DNA from: Enchytraeus crypticus
Taxonomy: Eukaryota; Annelida; Clitellata; Enchytraeida; Enchytraeidae
NCBI GenBank assembly: GCA_905160935.1
Contig: CAJHZI010000410.1
Location: 1-64,000 of the forward strand
Reading direction: 5' to 3'
Length of the DNA: 64,000 nt
The position numbers and the translations under genes are program-made. Positions 1-14,069 of the stretch are shown piece by piece. Position 1 is the first letter of the stretch, and every line of letters begins with the position of its first letter. The notes under the pieces were generated by a model. That model made no database searches. It had not been told where the DNA came from and saw nothing but the letters and a program-made list of their open reading frames with translations.

Positions 1-345
1 GCAGAATTGGGCAACCACAAACAATCTGCCGCGTGTATGTAAGAGGCGACTAAAGGCAGGAGCTGAGGATGGCAAGAGGGGACCAACCTCACCATTAAAT
101 ATTTTCCCCCAGGATTAAATGGTAATTAATCCACCTAACTGAGGAAGGCAACGGGAAACCACCTCAGAAGACATATTTTTTCCAAGCTATAGGCTACATA
201 AGGTATGGGTAAGGTATAGACTTTTGTGAAGGGATTAACTTGTTGATCTAAGGAGTGCTCTTATGGAGCGAGAAAACAGACTTTGAGTATGAATATGTAC
301 CTTGAACCTGCCACTTGGCAGTGCACTGAAGAGAGATATATATAT
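1..345 (+). repeat. Interspersed repeat tail with LINE 3' end
   Basis: This stretch has the module GGAAGGCAACGGGAAACCAC (149-168) followed by CCAAGCTATAGGCTACAT. The same module recurs, diverged, near 32060, 43880 and 50730 (plus strand) and near 3600 and 62040 (reverse). It ends with the 'cctgcca-cttggcagtgcact-gaagagaga' tail that also ends the LINE fragments at 8210, 48000 (reverse) and 58040. I read it as a 5'-truncated retroelement copy. Confidence 0.6.
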
Positions 346-350
346 ATAGA

Positions 351-429
351 GAGAGTGTAAGATATGATGTTTTCACATTTTTTTATTTATATACACATGT
401 ATATATATATATAGGGCCTATATATATAC

Positions 430-504
<75 letters not shown>

Positions 505-551
505 CATGTGTATATAAATTTAAAAATGCAAAAGCATCATATCTTACTCTC
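351..551. mobile_element. Small TIR element (MITE-like) with TA microsatellite core
   Basis: The left end (gagagtgtaagatatgatg at 351-369) is inverted at the right end (catcatatcttactctc at 535-551). The inverted similarity runs inward about 55 bp on each side, including tacacatgta. The core is a long (TA)n run of about 437-497. A second palindrome centred near 415 (around agggcct) lies inside the left half. No coding capacity is present. Class uncertain; the TA-rich context suits a Tc1/mariner-type MITE. Confidence 0.5.
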
Positions 552-1465
552 TTAATTTGTAAATTTAGAGAGTTTGAACAACTAGACTAATGAAATGAAC
601 AGTTGTTCACTACTATATTTGTTCTAAAATCTCGAAAAATAGTATTTTGGGGTCTTAGGGCACCCTGAACACTTTTTTAATGACCCTTTCTACAAAACTC
701 TTCTAAATCTATTTTTTTGTTTCAATCCTGGAGATTTTCTACTGATAATTTACTTCATTGAATTCAGCTGATGTTGCAATGATGTTGTAAGCAGCTCCCC
801 TTGTCTGAACTGTGTAGTATAAAGCTCCCCTTAGCTATAGTCATGAATGACCACGAATTAAATATAGAGAGAGAGAGAATTCGGTTTATGCCTTATTTGA
901 CATTTTACTGTAGATGTATTCGTATATAAATTTTACTGCATTCATTACATGCATTCATGTGTCATCATTGCCATGAGTGGCTATATAAGAAGTGACATAA
1001 AAGTAATTTATTGCCCTAGTGAAGGGTGCTTATTATGTGAAGTTATACCTGGAAAGTACATTGAAAGCTGTGGGCTTACTCTCCGACGCCGATCTGCGCC
1101 AATGAATGCAATGAATACAATGGGCAGTCTTCGAATATATGCGTGCATTTTGAATAGAATGGTGTGCTATAATTTCTAACAAAATTCTCAGCTGCACTCT
1201 ATACTATTTTGTGACTGTCGTAACTTTTGGTAACTTTCATTTGTGTCCGATATTTGGGATGATTTTCTTATTTTCAGTTTAGTAATGCAACAAAATGTTA
1301 CAATAATGGGGACACGCATGTGTCGCGCTTAGATTTTGGAAAACAGTCTGTAGAATGTGTTGTACCTATTGCACTATCGCTGTAATCAATTTGCCAGACA
1401 TCAAGTTTGATGTCTTGCAATTGATTGCTGTACATGCTGTTAGCCTATTGCATGTGTATATGCAG
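552..1465. other. Non-coding, probably last intron of the SLC35A gene
   Basis: No exon or repeat with a convincing match is seen. The stretch ends in a 3' splice site (tatgcag at 1459-1465) directly before conserved SLC35A coding sequence. The open frame continuing upstream of 1466 shows no family similarity and is read as intron. Confidence 0.5.
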
Positions 1466-2161
1466 GTAACGTATCAGTTGAAGATCTTAACAACCGCTCT
1501 ATTCAGTGTAGTGTTGCTGCAAAAGCGCCTAACGAAGATCCAGTGGCTGTCTCTGGTAATTCTATTTATGGGCATAGCAGCAGTGCAGCTCCAGCCCAAT
1601 AGCAAGTCTAAAACCACTTCCTCTCTAGTGGCTGATCATCAGAATGCCCTCGTAGGTCTACTAGCTGTCGCGGTCGCTTGTCTCATGTCAGGATTCGCTG
1701 GAGTTTATTTCGAAAAGTTGCTCAAAGACACTCCGCAGTCGGTATTTGTTAGAAATGTTCAGCTGGGATTTATTGGTTCTATGTTCGGCTGTGTTGCTGC
1801 TGCTATTAGTGACGGTGATAAGATTCAGGCTAATGGGTTCTTCTATGGCTACACGTTTTGGGTTTGGAGCGTTATATTGCTCATGTCTGTCGGAGGTTTA
1901 GTTGTCGCTGTTGTAGTTAAGTACGCCGATAACATACTGAAAGGATTTGCTACGTCTGGCTCGATAATCATTGCATGTGTAGCTTCAGTGTATCTGTTTG
2001 AGTTCAAGCTGTCGATACTGTTTACTGTCGGCACTGTTCTTGTTCTAGTTGCAGTATATCTATACAGCACATTTGTACCGCCGCCTCCTACCATTCCTCC
2101 TCTTAAATCAACAGATGTAGAAAATGATGTTTCTTCTCCCCATTTAAATGGTGTAAAATAG
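1466..2161 (+). CDS. UDP-sugar transporter, SLC35A2/A3-like, last exon (5' partial)
   Basis: This is the C-terminal 231 residues of a Golgi/ER nucleotide-sugar antiporter that exchanges UDP-galactose or UDP-GlcNAc for UMP. Seen: VTYQLKILTTALFSV at the exon start, SGFAGVYFEKLLK in the middle, and the hallmark VVVKYADNILKGFATS near the end, with several hydrophobic membrane segments between them. The exon opens in phase 0 at a cag|GTA acceptor (AG at 1464-1465) and ends at TAG 2159-2161. The final ~30 residues after the last membrane span (proline-rich, then ENDVSSPHLNGVK) are a cytosolic tail with no family signature. Matches to the human A2 and A3 paralogues are about equally good by eye, so substrate is not assigned. 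Upstream exons lie outside the window; the 110 bp open reading frame upstream of 1466 is intronic. Confidence 0.9.
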   Translation, partial: VTYQLKILTTALFSVVLLQKRLTKIQWLSLVILFMGIAAVQLQPNSKSKTTSSLVADHQNALVGLLAVAVACLMSGFAGVYFEKLLKDTPQSVFVRNVQLGFIGSMFGCVAAAISDGDKIQANGFFYGYTFWVWSVILLMSVGGLVVAVVVKYADNILKGFATSGSIIIACVASVYLFEFKLSILFTVGTVLVLVAVYLYSTFVPPPPTIPPLKSTDVENDVSSPHLNGVK

Positions 2162-3300
2162 CTGAGTTGTTATTACTGTGTTATTTTAATGTTTTGCAAA
2201 TGTTTAATATTTTGTCTTTTGATATAGTTATTTCGCAGATTTGATGTGATTCTAATGTACTGATATTGTTGAGTGATATCGTGTTTTTACTGTTTTTTGC
2301 ATCTTCAGCTGAATCGAGCAGTGTTTCTTCTGTTAACCTTCTGTCTCGCGCAGAATCTTAGATACTCTCATTTTCGCATTAACTCTTTATAAGCATTGAC
2401 GCATTTGATCTTGACTAATTTATGACAATTAAGGACTGTAACGAACTGAATCTGTGTCGTTTGATTTTATTTTTATTAGATTTCTTAGAGAAAATGAAAA
2501 TGTCTTTAAAACAATGTTAGTTAATTTTCAGCTAGCGTCACTGTTTATACTATCAAATACATTCAAAGCATTGGATCTACATGTAAGAATACTTCCGTTA
2601 TGTGAGAGTCAAGTGATAGATCGTGAGTTGTTGCTTTTGACAATCATATGTTTCTAGTTAGAAAATTATTTATTAAGATTTCGGTTAAATTGCACAGTAC
2701 ATTTTGCTTGCAGTTCTTGTGCGTTGGTCAGTTTTGTTTGCCTATGATTATTGATTAATAACATTTATTACGAAGCTCTTATTTAAACAAAATTATTATA
2801 AATATCTTTTACTGTTAATCGATATAATTTCTATTTCTTTTTACCGTCTATTAAGTCTGAAGAGGTTGAGTACATGTTTAATTAGTGATTAAATGAATGT
2901 CTTTTCAAATTTGTTTGCTGAATTTCATAACTATATGGTAGTATTTCATTTTACCTGAGGTGCAGTAACAACGTCAAATAACTCGATCAATTAAAAAAGC
3001 GGAACATAAACTGTTGAAGTTATAACATAACATAGCGGCACACTTGGTCAGGAAGCACTGCAGATGCCTGTTTTAAGGTCCATTTCCTCCTTCCGCTCCA
3101 TGGTTATTAGTGATCGTTGCCTTTTGTTGGCGCATTAATGCAGCCGGCGCCGATTTAAGAATAACCTTCCAACACCCATAATATTTAAATATTTCTCTTA
3201 GTTTGAGGCGCCATTTTGTATTAGATTAGAAAGTATACATGTAATTAATTTGTTGATGGATTGTTCTTTGTTGAGAGTTGAAGTAGATTGTATTGTATTG
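2162..3300. other. 3' UTR and intergenic; one interspersed repeat copy
   Basis: AT-rich DNA following the transporter stop codon. Nothing recognisable is seen up to about 3060. From 3090 to 3175 there is a repeat (cctccttccgctccatggtt, later gcgcattaatgcagccggcg) that recurs in reverse orientation at about 38740-38835. Confidence 0.5.
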
Positions 3301-3306
3301 TATATT

Positions 3307-3342
3307 GCGCTAATGGATGTAAGGTATTACATCCATTAGCGC
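3307..3342. repeat. Perfect 16-bp stem inverted repeat, 4-nt loop
   Basis: gcgctaatggatgtaa is followed by ggta and then its exact reverse complement. The hairpin sits between the convergent transporter and LANCL genes and is not obviously part of a repeat family seen elsewhere in the window. Confidence 0.8.
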
Positions 3343-3429
3343 ATTATAGTGTTCTGCCAAGAGGTAAGACCAATGTATATATTCGTGCATACACGCTGCT
3401 TTCAGGCTCCATACAGAGCACTCCATCGA

Positions 3430-3580
3430 TTTAAAGAAGCTGTAAATCGATATTAACGTCAGTTTCATCTATCGTAAGCGGTATCAGTGACGGGAGAGTC
3501 AGGGTTTTGAACCCACACATACTGATCCTCGGTCGGATATCTTGCCGACATCGCCACTGCTCCAACCGAAGAAATTAGCG
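3430..3580 (-). repeat. tRNA-derived SINE (family SINE-A), reverse copy
   Basis: It reads in reverse as a copy of the unit at 16300-16435: a tRNA-like head, a B-box-like GGGTTCAAA-type segment, then TCACTGACAT and a tail with gaaactgacgttaa. Flanking sequence to 3720 carries the reverse of the CCAAGCTATAGGCTAC module. Confidence 0.7.
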
Positions 3581-3720
3581 AGTTAAGCCCCTCACAAAAG
3601 GCTACGCCTTATCCACACCTAATGTAGTCTATAATAGCTTGAGAATTGTATGGCTTGAGGTTGTTTCCGGTTGCCTTCCTCAATTCTTGCTCAGCCTCCT
3701 CTTTCGACACCTGCAGGTTA

Positions 3721-5039
3721 CGGTTAGTCTATCCTTCTGTATATAAGCCTATATGCGTGTATATCTATAGGGTCTTACATAAATAGGATAAGGAGGATGA
3801 GATAATAAAAGTAGATAATTCATTCATTCAGTGAATTCAATTCATTAATTAATTCCAGTTAATTGTCCCGTAGGCTTATGTATCGAGCAAAACATGAGAA
3901 TTTTTATACGAGTAAGGGCTCACAACAGTGCTATAGGCTATAATGATGCAGCCATTGTATGAACTACTCCAGAGTTTCTATATAGTTAACATCGAGGTGA
4001 ATGGTAACACGCCTAAGCTTGTTAATGTAGGCCTCAATTGTAATGACAACTGCACGGCATGTCTCAAACTACGCGTGTCGATGCATGACGACCATTGTAA
4101 GCATTGTGCGGCTCGTAGTAACGTCCCATAGGTAGGCTGAGTTACGTATTCCTGAAAATCTCTAACCAACTCGTTTGCTCTCACTGTTGCTTTATAACAA
4201 CAATATGATTAGAGTACTACTGTTGTCCATGACAACATTGAGCACTGTGAAATTTCATCATGCAAGCGTAGTTTTAAATACGCTCCTCCTTGAATATTCT
4301 ATCGACCGATTCAACTGAGATTATATTTTTCTCAGGCGACCGCTCATCTCCCTAGCATGAACAAACACTGGGATCAATACTTCTGGCATTAGTAACGTCA
4401 ACAATCAAACACTGAAGTTCTATCCAAAAGAAAATTGATATATAAGTGCTTGTATGTGCAGGAAAAATCAAGCAATCAGTAAGAAATCTAAGATTATCTT
4501 CAGCTTAATTAATCAACGTAACTGCAGATATTCTCTAACAAAATGATAAAGTAGTTGCGACTAAGGAGACGCACTGGAACATTACGTATAAATTAGAAAT
4601 AAATCTTAGTGGGAAGTCCATTTCCATTAGAATCTCGTCACACTCTGAAAGGATCTGGATGGGATACGATCGGTTATCGTATTTCCTGCTAGAGATTCCT
4701 GATCACGTCAGAGTGTCACACGGACACCCAACAGATACACTGTATTAGCAAGAGGCAACAACGAATTATAATCTAATGATGTTTCAATGGACTAGAGTCT
4801 ACAGTTATATCAGCATTTTAATATTGTAGCAAAACACTAAGATAAATCCTTTTAAAGATAATTTTAATATGTACAATCCGTTAACAATGACAGTCAACAC
4901 AACAACAAAAATTAACCATTAAGTAGCCTAATTACTGAAAAAAAACTAATAAAAGTTCATAAACTTCGGCTCTTGAACATGAGAAGTAACCCTTTTGTTC
5001 AGTCCTACAATTTAACAACAAACGTTAACCCAGTTCTTT
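3721..5039. other. Intergenic, LANCL 3' side
   Basis: No exon, repeat family or RNA gene was recognised. A short imperfect inverted pair (atacgat ... atcgtat) lies near 4665. Confidence 0.4.
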
Positions 5040-8000
5040 TTATAGCTGAAAAGCAGGAAATTTTGCTTCGCCTGGTTTTATTATATCAACAAGAAAGTAG
5101 ATAGTTCCAGCCATACCTGTGCATAAACAACAAAATATTAACAGCTCAATATAAAATTACTCAACGAAATGAATAGGCCATACCAGCCATCATCGGAAAA
5201 ACCATAGAACTTCAAATAAATCCATTAACAGGACGACCACTGCAGGGGCATTGAAATGTCAACTGACTACATTTTGATGAAATTCTAAAAGTATTAATAA
5301 TTCTCATTTCTGTAGAAATATTTACCAAACGCGGAAGAAACTTTAGTTCGCTGTTAATAAGTATAAATAAGCCTCGTTAATTGAAATTTTGCTACTTTTC
5401 AGTAGAAATACTGTAACCAATCTGCTAGTAAATACTTTTCCACCACATTTTCAGGTCAGATACATAGAAATTTCGTCTCATGAAGGCAAGATAGTATAGG
5501 AAAATATGTTAAGATTGACGACATCATAGAGATTTCGCAAGGGATGTGATATTTGCCTTAATCTTCAGTATAAATATAACGATTAAGTCTTATCACTGAC
5601 CTTCAAATAATGAATAAGGGCGATCCGGTGTCCGACATCCGTGCTTGCCGTAGTCCAAACACCATTCTGCGAACTATTCATTACAATAACTATGATTCTA
5701 TCATCAAACCAGCTCAATCCATCAAAATAATCCATCTTGTTCATTCTATCCATTATAGTAGGCCTAATACGTTAAAACTGCTAACAATAATATAAATATA
5801 ACCAATCGATGGGTTTTCTCAAATTATCCATTATTATAATTATATTACTTCATATCCTTTATATATTCAATTACTTGATTATCCCTTTTTAATAATTAAG
5901 TTAGCCTAGTCTATTAAGTTAGCCGCAGAAGAATTTTAAATATCCACTATAGGGATCACGTCAAAAATGAAATAGTACTCGAAAGGAGTGGACAAAGAAA
6001 ATTAGATGAAATAATTTTTGAGAGAAGGTTGAGGTTTTTAGGTCATTTACTGAGAATATCTGAGGATAGATCCGCAAAGAATGCAGTTAACTGGAGGCCA
6101 ACTCAAGGAAAAAGGAAACGAAGAAGACCGAGAAGTACTTGGCTAAATACGATCAACAAGGATTTGAGAGCATTGAACATTACATGGAAAGACGCTGTCA
6201 AGATTGCTGATAATAAAAACGAAGGGAGGAATGTTGCCGCTCTTTGTTCTGTACAGAACGCAAGGAACTGATGAGGATGATGATAAAGTTAGCCTAGTAG
6301 TTCAACTATTTAATGTGTTAGCATTAAATAACTTAATCATATATTATAGAATGCGCACTGCATTCAAAGAATATGCAAATCCAGTGTCTTATAAGCTAGC
6401 TGATATTCTTTAATTGCCCATCTCTCTAACCTTTTAGGTAGGGGTGCACCGGATTCTTGTTCGACGGATTCTGGCACTTATTGCAAATCCCGTTCCGGTT
6501 CCGGAAAACTTTTCCAAATCCGGCCGGATTTGTTACCGGATTTGGTAATCATATTTAATATAAAAAGTAATAAATTGATATTTCAAAATTTAGATGGAGT
6601 TAAAAACCTTGACGGCTCTATAAAGATATCGTTGCTCTGCGGTGGTGTTATAGAGAGCGAGCAGACAGTAGGCATTACCAGCCACCCCGTGACATATACC
6701 ATAGCCCTTGCGTAGCAGCCCACGTGACCACACCACCTCAGCGCACGACTTAGCGGCCTCCAGGTGTCTCTCTCTTTTGAAGAGCTAAAGAAAAGCAATA
6801 TCAGAGAGATGGTATTTAATTCATTGCACTTCATCTGAACAACGTGCATGTAAATGTTAAATACAAGAAAACGAAATCATACAAAAAATCAAACGAAAGC
6901 AAACATCCGTGCAAACATTGATAAGCATGCACAACAATAGAAAAGGTAAAAGTACATATTACATAGTAATATCAAAGGCTAAGCATTTGAAATGTGTAAA
7001 GCAGAAGCTTCATCACGAGTTTAAGCTGGCTATTGAACCTGTAGCCACCACACTACTAAACTTGATACAAGACTAGCACATAACAGCACAAGCTTTCATC
7101 AATAAGCCAAAATACTATCTGAGACCACAGATTAATTCCTTTATTTAAAATCAATACCCTAGCAGACCTTTCTCGTACCTTCACACTACATATGTGTATG
7201 TAGATATTTCATATATTACCTATATTTCGTTGAAAACAAGTTTAAAAGTTATTTAGTATCTCATTTATATCTGTTTAAACAATGTTACTTGTTAATCCTG
7301 ATGATCGCATTGGTTAACAACTTCAATTAGACGATACATTTTCCGAAAGCAACATATTAAACACAACAGTGCATTTTTCAGAGTGCAAAGTTCTTCTAGC
7401 AGAAGAGTATGACTTATCTTTGGATTGAATCTGGATTTTGGAATTTGCACCGAATTTTTGGACCTTCTTTTTGATCGCCGGCTTAATTTTGTCTCAATAG
7501 TAATTTTGTCTCGATGTTGTTATTGACGACTGAAGCACTCCAATGGTTGTTATTATTGTTACTATCAGGAGTATATTTATTAAGTTTAATTTAATTTTTT
7601 ATTAAGAGTCTTAGCAAATGAATGCAGTTAACTGAAACAGAGATGATCAGAGCAACAATGAACTGAGACATATTTAGGAATATGACCATGACCGCCCAGG
7701 CTTGGAACAGGCACGGCACTTAAGAGAAGAAGAGAAGATTATGAGGAGGGAGACAAGTACTGAGAAGCTCCACCTGGTAGGCGGAGAGGAACATATAAAC
7801 CCAGCCGGGAGCACCGTGGCACCAGTGCACCAGCTTGTCACCGCTACTTGAGCCAATCGACGAGGGAAAATTGCCCGAGGGAAACTGAAGAGAGAGAAGA
7901 TGGTCGACGGACTTCTTGATGACAGAGAGCTGCTCCGACGAGTATTGAACAACACTGGCTGCCTGAAATATCCAACAAATATATTTTCTAAAACTCTGTC

Positions 8001-11000
8001 TAAAAATTTAATAATATTAGATTTTTATTATTATTATAAATATAGTATTTTATTTAATTACTAAGTACAGAGATTAATAAATTAAAAATTGAAATTAATA
8101 AATCATCTAATTATAATTATTATTCTAAACTTAATAGATTATCTATAATTACTATTTAATTAATTATCTAATAATAACTAGGCTTCTGAAATACACTGAA
8201 ATATAGGAAGCATTCTAAGGGGAGAAGGTCTATTAAAAGAGGTCATAGAAGGTAGAATGGAAGGAAAAAGAGGCAGGGGCAGGCCGAGATTAGGTATGTT
8301 AGATGATTTAAAGACCCACTCATATGTGGAAATGAAGAGGAAGGCGGAAGACAGAGAAGAGTGGAGGCGTTATGTACCATGGACCTGCCAGTAGGCAGCG
8401 CACTAAGAGAGATAGGAAGCATAAGGTAGATCAACCTAGCATGTCATACATCACAAAAGATGTAAAAGACTATGAAGACAACACTACCACAAAAACTACA
8501 GTATATCTGAACACAATACGGTATATAACAGAAATTTAGATGTAAAATACAACTTTATTATAGTTTCAATAAGTTATGACAAAATGATAACAAGGTGGAA
8601 TCAAAGCACGGTTGCTATATGCAATAAGCTAATAACAGAGTTTATAAATCATGACTAATAAAATATAGTTTTTCATTCAAACCCAAATTGAGGTATTGAG
8701 AAATACTGAGATTTCATTCTTTCAGCACTAAGCTCTGCTAGTTTTGCTATGATATATAATAAGCTGGACTCCCACTTTTGGGACATCCCTAAAGTTACTG
8801 CCGGAAGAAAAACAGGACCTTAAATTTACACTGACATCTGGCACTAATAGAACAATAAATGGCTGACAGTTAAACTATACAAGAAATGCAATCATACAGA
8901 CCTGCATGAGAACATAGAGAATTCCAGCAAGGCCATGTGCAGCCCCCAGGTACTTCCTGTCATGCCATTCATACATTAGACCCGCCTCCACCAATTCCTC
9001 CTGTGCCATCGACTGCCCGGAGTCCAGAAGATACTGAACCACCTGACGCCATCAATCAATGTGACTATGTTTAAATAAATTTTAAAAAGCTATGCGAACG
9101 TCAGTTTCCTCACTCGTAAGCGATGTCAGTGACGGGCGAGCCCAGGATTTGAATCCCGCACATACTGATCCGCGTCGAATTTCTTATCAACATCGCTACT
9201 GGCTACAGCTGATGGCGATGTCATTAAAAATGCTGTATTGCGACTTCAGTGCTCTTTACAAAAATTGAAGGGTTTTCATAGGAATTGCACAAACCCAGGA
9301 ACTCAATGAAAGTTATTTTATAGTATTTGAGATTTACAGATTTTAAATCACTCCTGACCAGTTAATAAAAGAAGAGATAGCAATAAAAATATTACTAGAA
9401 AAGATGCTAGTTTCTGTTACATGACTATACTTTTTCGCTAGTCACGTAACTAATGCAAGTGAAAGCAAACAAGCTTCAGAGGACCTCTCAGCAGCTAACT
9501 TAGACATTATCAACCAACTCAGCACTGATAACAAACGCGCTGTAGATACACATATTATTAATTAATACATCAAGTAATAGTACTCTATTAGTACTAGACG
9601 TACTTCTTCGTCGACCCTGTACCGACCGACCACAGCCTCGACAGAAATCTTCAATCACTTGCACTAAAGCCACAGACTTAATTATGTTGACAAGAACACC
9701 AGTGATATCCATTATATTAGTAGCATGCAATTAGAAGCACACAAGCCTAACCATCGCAGTCAGTAACACACTTGCAGTTCACGATGAAACACGTTTGGTT
9801 GTTCGTCTGATGGATTAGTGTTGTTTAATCATCATATAACAGCTTTAGTCGTCAGATGAGTTAGTCAAAGATATTATCGTTTGATGAGAAACAAGATATC
9901 CAATAGTGCATTGAGCAGCACAGTAAAATTACATTACCTTATTTATAATGCGCTGATCGATTACACTTTCTCCCAGTTCAGAACGAATGTAGAGCAAGGC
10001 CAGCAGATATCCCGCACGACCAAACAAAACTTCATCAGGTACACTACTGTCTGATAGAACGGCATCAGACATTGAAATCAGCCTACAATCAATCAGTTCA
10101 TCAATCAATATCGCACTACCTGACATATGAAACACAAATGACTACATTGCCAACCTTAGCTAAAAACACAATTGCAATTAAAGCTGGTAAAGCTAAGATT
10201 CACGTCAGTTTCCTCACTCGAAGGCAATGTCAGTGACGGTGGAGCCCAGGATTTGAACCTCTCACATACTGATCCACGGTGGCGAAGTAATACTGAAATG
10301 CTGAAATTCTACCCCTGATTAGTATTAGACAATTAAGAATTCATTGCAGTAATAAGAGCACACAGGGAGAAAAGTGCTCTTGTCGTTTAACTTCCTCCAG
10401 GTAAAGAGTTCCACAATCTGGAACTCTTTACCTGCTAATCTTCGCACTTGTTTTTCTCTTTCAATTTTCTCTAGCAAGCTTAAGACTTACCTTTTCCCAC
10501 CATAGACATAATCAATCTACCCTGACCATTTTTTGATCACCGGACTGGCTTGCGTTTAGGACTTTACTTCTCCTCAGCACATTTCTTTTGCAGATTGGTC
10601 TGGGTGAACTGATCTGTAGTGATGTGTGCTGTTGGGGACGTCCCTGACATCATCACTGGATGAGGAAACAGAAGTTAAACCTTTATTATTATTATTATTG
10701 TTAAACCATAACTTTTGTCTACCAATAGTGACATACGAGGAACAGATGCTAAACTATGATTCAAATAACTAGAGATGGGAATTTTATGAATTTCCAGAGT
10801 TCGGGTTCGGTTCGGTTCGTTGAAAATGAAAGTCCCGTTAGCAGTTGACAATTTGAGAGTTCGGTTCGGTTCGTTGAAAATGAAAGTTCGGTTCGGGTTC
10901 GGTTCTAACAAGGCTTCGGGTTCGGCTTGCTTTCCAACTCGCAAGAGTTCGATTCGAGTTCTAAATGGTTTGGTTTGGATAATGTTGCAATTGTTTAACT

Positions 11001-13990
11001 TTACTTATAATAATTATTGTTATGGTAAACATGTTTAAAATGGTTTATGGTAGATATGTTTAAAAATTAATTACGTCATATAGCTGCCACATTTTTTCAC
11101 CTGGGTAAAAATGAGACAATGAAAAAAGGAGAGAAGTGGTATTTATTCCTGTACATTTCTTAAAATATTGTTAGTTGACCAACAAATGTTCATAATATAG
11201 ATAATTAGCTTTATTATTGTATCTGAAATATTTTCCTTGATTATAACGAGCAAATAGAATGCTTCATCAATGTTTAAATTTTTATTGTCACTATAGGCTT
11301 ATATATTAGATACGTTTATAATTAAGTGGAAATGTCTTGGCTAAAATTTGATCCAACATTCCAGAGACAAAGTGCATTTTAGTAACATAAAAATGTCAAA
11401 TAAAGATGATTTAGTAAACACGTGTACTTCCATAGAAAAATTATCATAATATACACCGTTTGGTATCAACTGACCAGTAATAAGCTTCATAATTTACCTT
11501 AGGGTTTCAAATTTGAAAATCTCAGATCAATTATGAAGTTACGAAAATAGTTATGAAATTATTGCATTGCTATGGTGCAAAATATTTTACTCCAGATAGC
11601 CTAAACACATATAGAATGTCTTATAAAATTATTTGTAAATCTGGCTGCAAAAATATTAAGGTAGCACACTAAAATTAGAAAAAATTCAGAATTTGAATTT
11701 AACAAGAACAAATCCACCTAGATTGAGTCAAGCATTTTCAGATTTTTACGGAATACTCTGATCACTTTTGTCTCTTTGATGTTAAGCTTCATTCCATATT
11801 TCAATGCCGCATCATTCAGACTATTCATTATCTTCTGTAGGCCCATCTCGCTTCTCGCTACCATTCCTTTGTGCCGCTACCATTTTAAAATTTGTGTTGG
11901 AACCAGCCTTACCTGAGTATATGCTGTTAGATACTGTAAGACATGTAAATGCAAAAACTAATATATATTTGTATTGTTCTTACTATCTTTATTTAATGTC
12001 AGGCTGATGAAGAAGAGAGGAACTCCAAGAGTTTGGTTCAGTTCGGTTTGGACGAAGTCTGGGTTCGGGTTCGGTTCGGTCAAAATTGGTATCTCTCTTT
12101 CTCTCTGATCTCCTCCTATCTTTCTGGTCGCACTCAATCTGTTATTATAGACAATGAACGCTCCCCTGAACTATTTCTTCTTCGTGGTGTGCGCCAAGGA
12201 TCTGTACTTGGACCTTTCCTTTTTTCCCTCTACACTACCCCACTCAGTTATGTTTTAGACAATGCTTTAATAAAATTTCATTTCTATGCTGATAATACTC
12301 AGCTGTACATCTCATTTTCTAGCTCAGATTCTGACTTGAAATTTCAACACCTTTCATCTCCTTGACAAAGTGTATTCATGGTTTTGCAGCAATCGTCTCT
12401 CTGTCAACCCCTCTAAAACCGAATATCTTTTAATCAGCACTCCCCAGCAAAGAACCAAAATTGCCAATTCCTCCATCTATTTTCAAAATCTTGCTCTCAC
12501 TCCTACTCCCAGGGCTAAAAACCTTGGTGTCATGTTTGATGAAAATCTTGATTTTAAATCTCATATCTCATCTGTCTGTCGTTCATCTTTCTTTCAGATT
12601 CATCAAATCAGACAGATATGGTCATCTCTTGATAAAAATTCATCCATAATTCTTGCCAACTCAATAGTTCATTCTAAACTTGACTACTGCAATTCATTGC
12701 TATATGGCTTACCTTCTTCTTTTCTCATGCGTTTTTCAACGCGTTCAAAATACTCTAGCACGTGTTGTCTGTCGATCCTCGAGGCTTCAGGCCACCTTCT
12801 AGTTCCTTGCTTAATAACCTTCATTGGCTTCCTGTAGTTCAAAGAATTAAGTATAAAATTTCTCTTTTAACTTTCAAAACACTCCTTTTTGATAAACCTT
12901 CGTACCCTTCTGATCTCCTAATCCAATATCAACCTTCTCATAAGCTTCGTTCTTCTGATAACAAACTGCTCAAAATTCCTAATATTCTCACTTCGTTAGG
13001 TAGACGTTCATTTTATTTCTCCGCTCCTACTGTTTGGAACTCTCTGCCTCCTGATCTTCACTCATGCTCTACTACATCCACTTTCCATTATAAGTTGAAA
13101 ACACATCTCTTCCCACCATAGATTTTATTTCATCTTGCCTGACTGTTTTTTTGATCACCGGACCTGCACTGTTTAGGATCTTTTATTTCTCTTCAGCACG
13201 TGTTTTTTCAGATCGTTTGGGGTGAATCGATTTGTAGTGACATGTGATGGGGGGACGTCCCTGACATCATCCTTGTATGAGGAAACGGACGTTAAACCTT
13301 TATTATTAAAATTCTAGATTTTAGGGTTCGGTTCGGGTTCGATTCGATTCCCATCTGTACAAATAACGGCTATTTAAAACAAATATCAAACCTTTTAAGA
13401 CAATCTTTGGAAGCAGCATTCTGCCCAAGAGCCAAATATACAACAGCCCCAAGCGCTAACGGGCCGGCTTCACCCCCGAGAAATGCAACTCTTCCTGATT
13501 TCTTGAAGCCGAGATTCTTTACAGCGCTGTCCACATATACCTTAGCTTTAGAGAGATAGACTTCATTGTAGCGAGGCGAACTAGCATCATCAGGCTTCTC
13601 ACTTTTCTCACTGATGCACTGGGACATAAGCCAATACATCATCCCTACACCTGACACAATATATAACAAAGATCACTTTCATACAAGCCTATATATGTCA
13701 TTCCAACATCAGAATCAATATATAGCAATACTTGGCTCATTAAGTTAATACCATCATTCCTACACCAGCAATAATAGATAACAACAACAGCTCCATATAA
13801 GTCACCACAAGCACTAGTGCAAAATAAAGCAACTGACTGCAATAGCCAAAAACATCACTTCAACGCCAGATTCTGATATGTTAAATAACCACAAAAGAAT
13901 TAGCCCCAAAAAGTACTTAACCAGAGACTTTGTCAAGTAAAACTAGGCCCTTTATGGTGATCTTCCAATGCCTATATATACATATATACA

Positions 13991-14069
<79 letters not shown>

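Noticed and set aside
949..1179. 76-codon ORF
   Set aside because: No similarity, lies in a probable intron, length expected by chance.
1355..1465. N-terminal extension of the transporter ORF
   Set aside because: No family similarity before VTYQLKIL, and a cag acceptor precedes it; read as intron.
6583..6849. 88-codon minus-strand ORF
   Set aside because: Wrong frame over LANCL exon 7; the exon frame gives [11 protein letters not shown].
7674..7955. 93-codon minus-strand ORF
   Set aside because: Wrong frame over LANCL exon 6; the exon frame gives the HWCHG motif instead.
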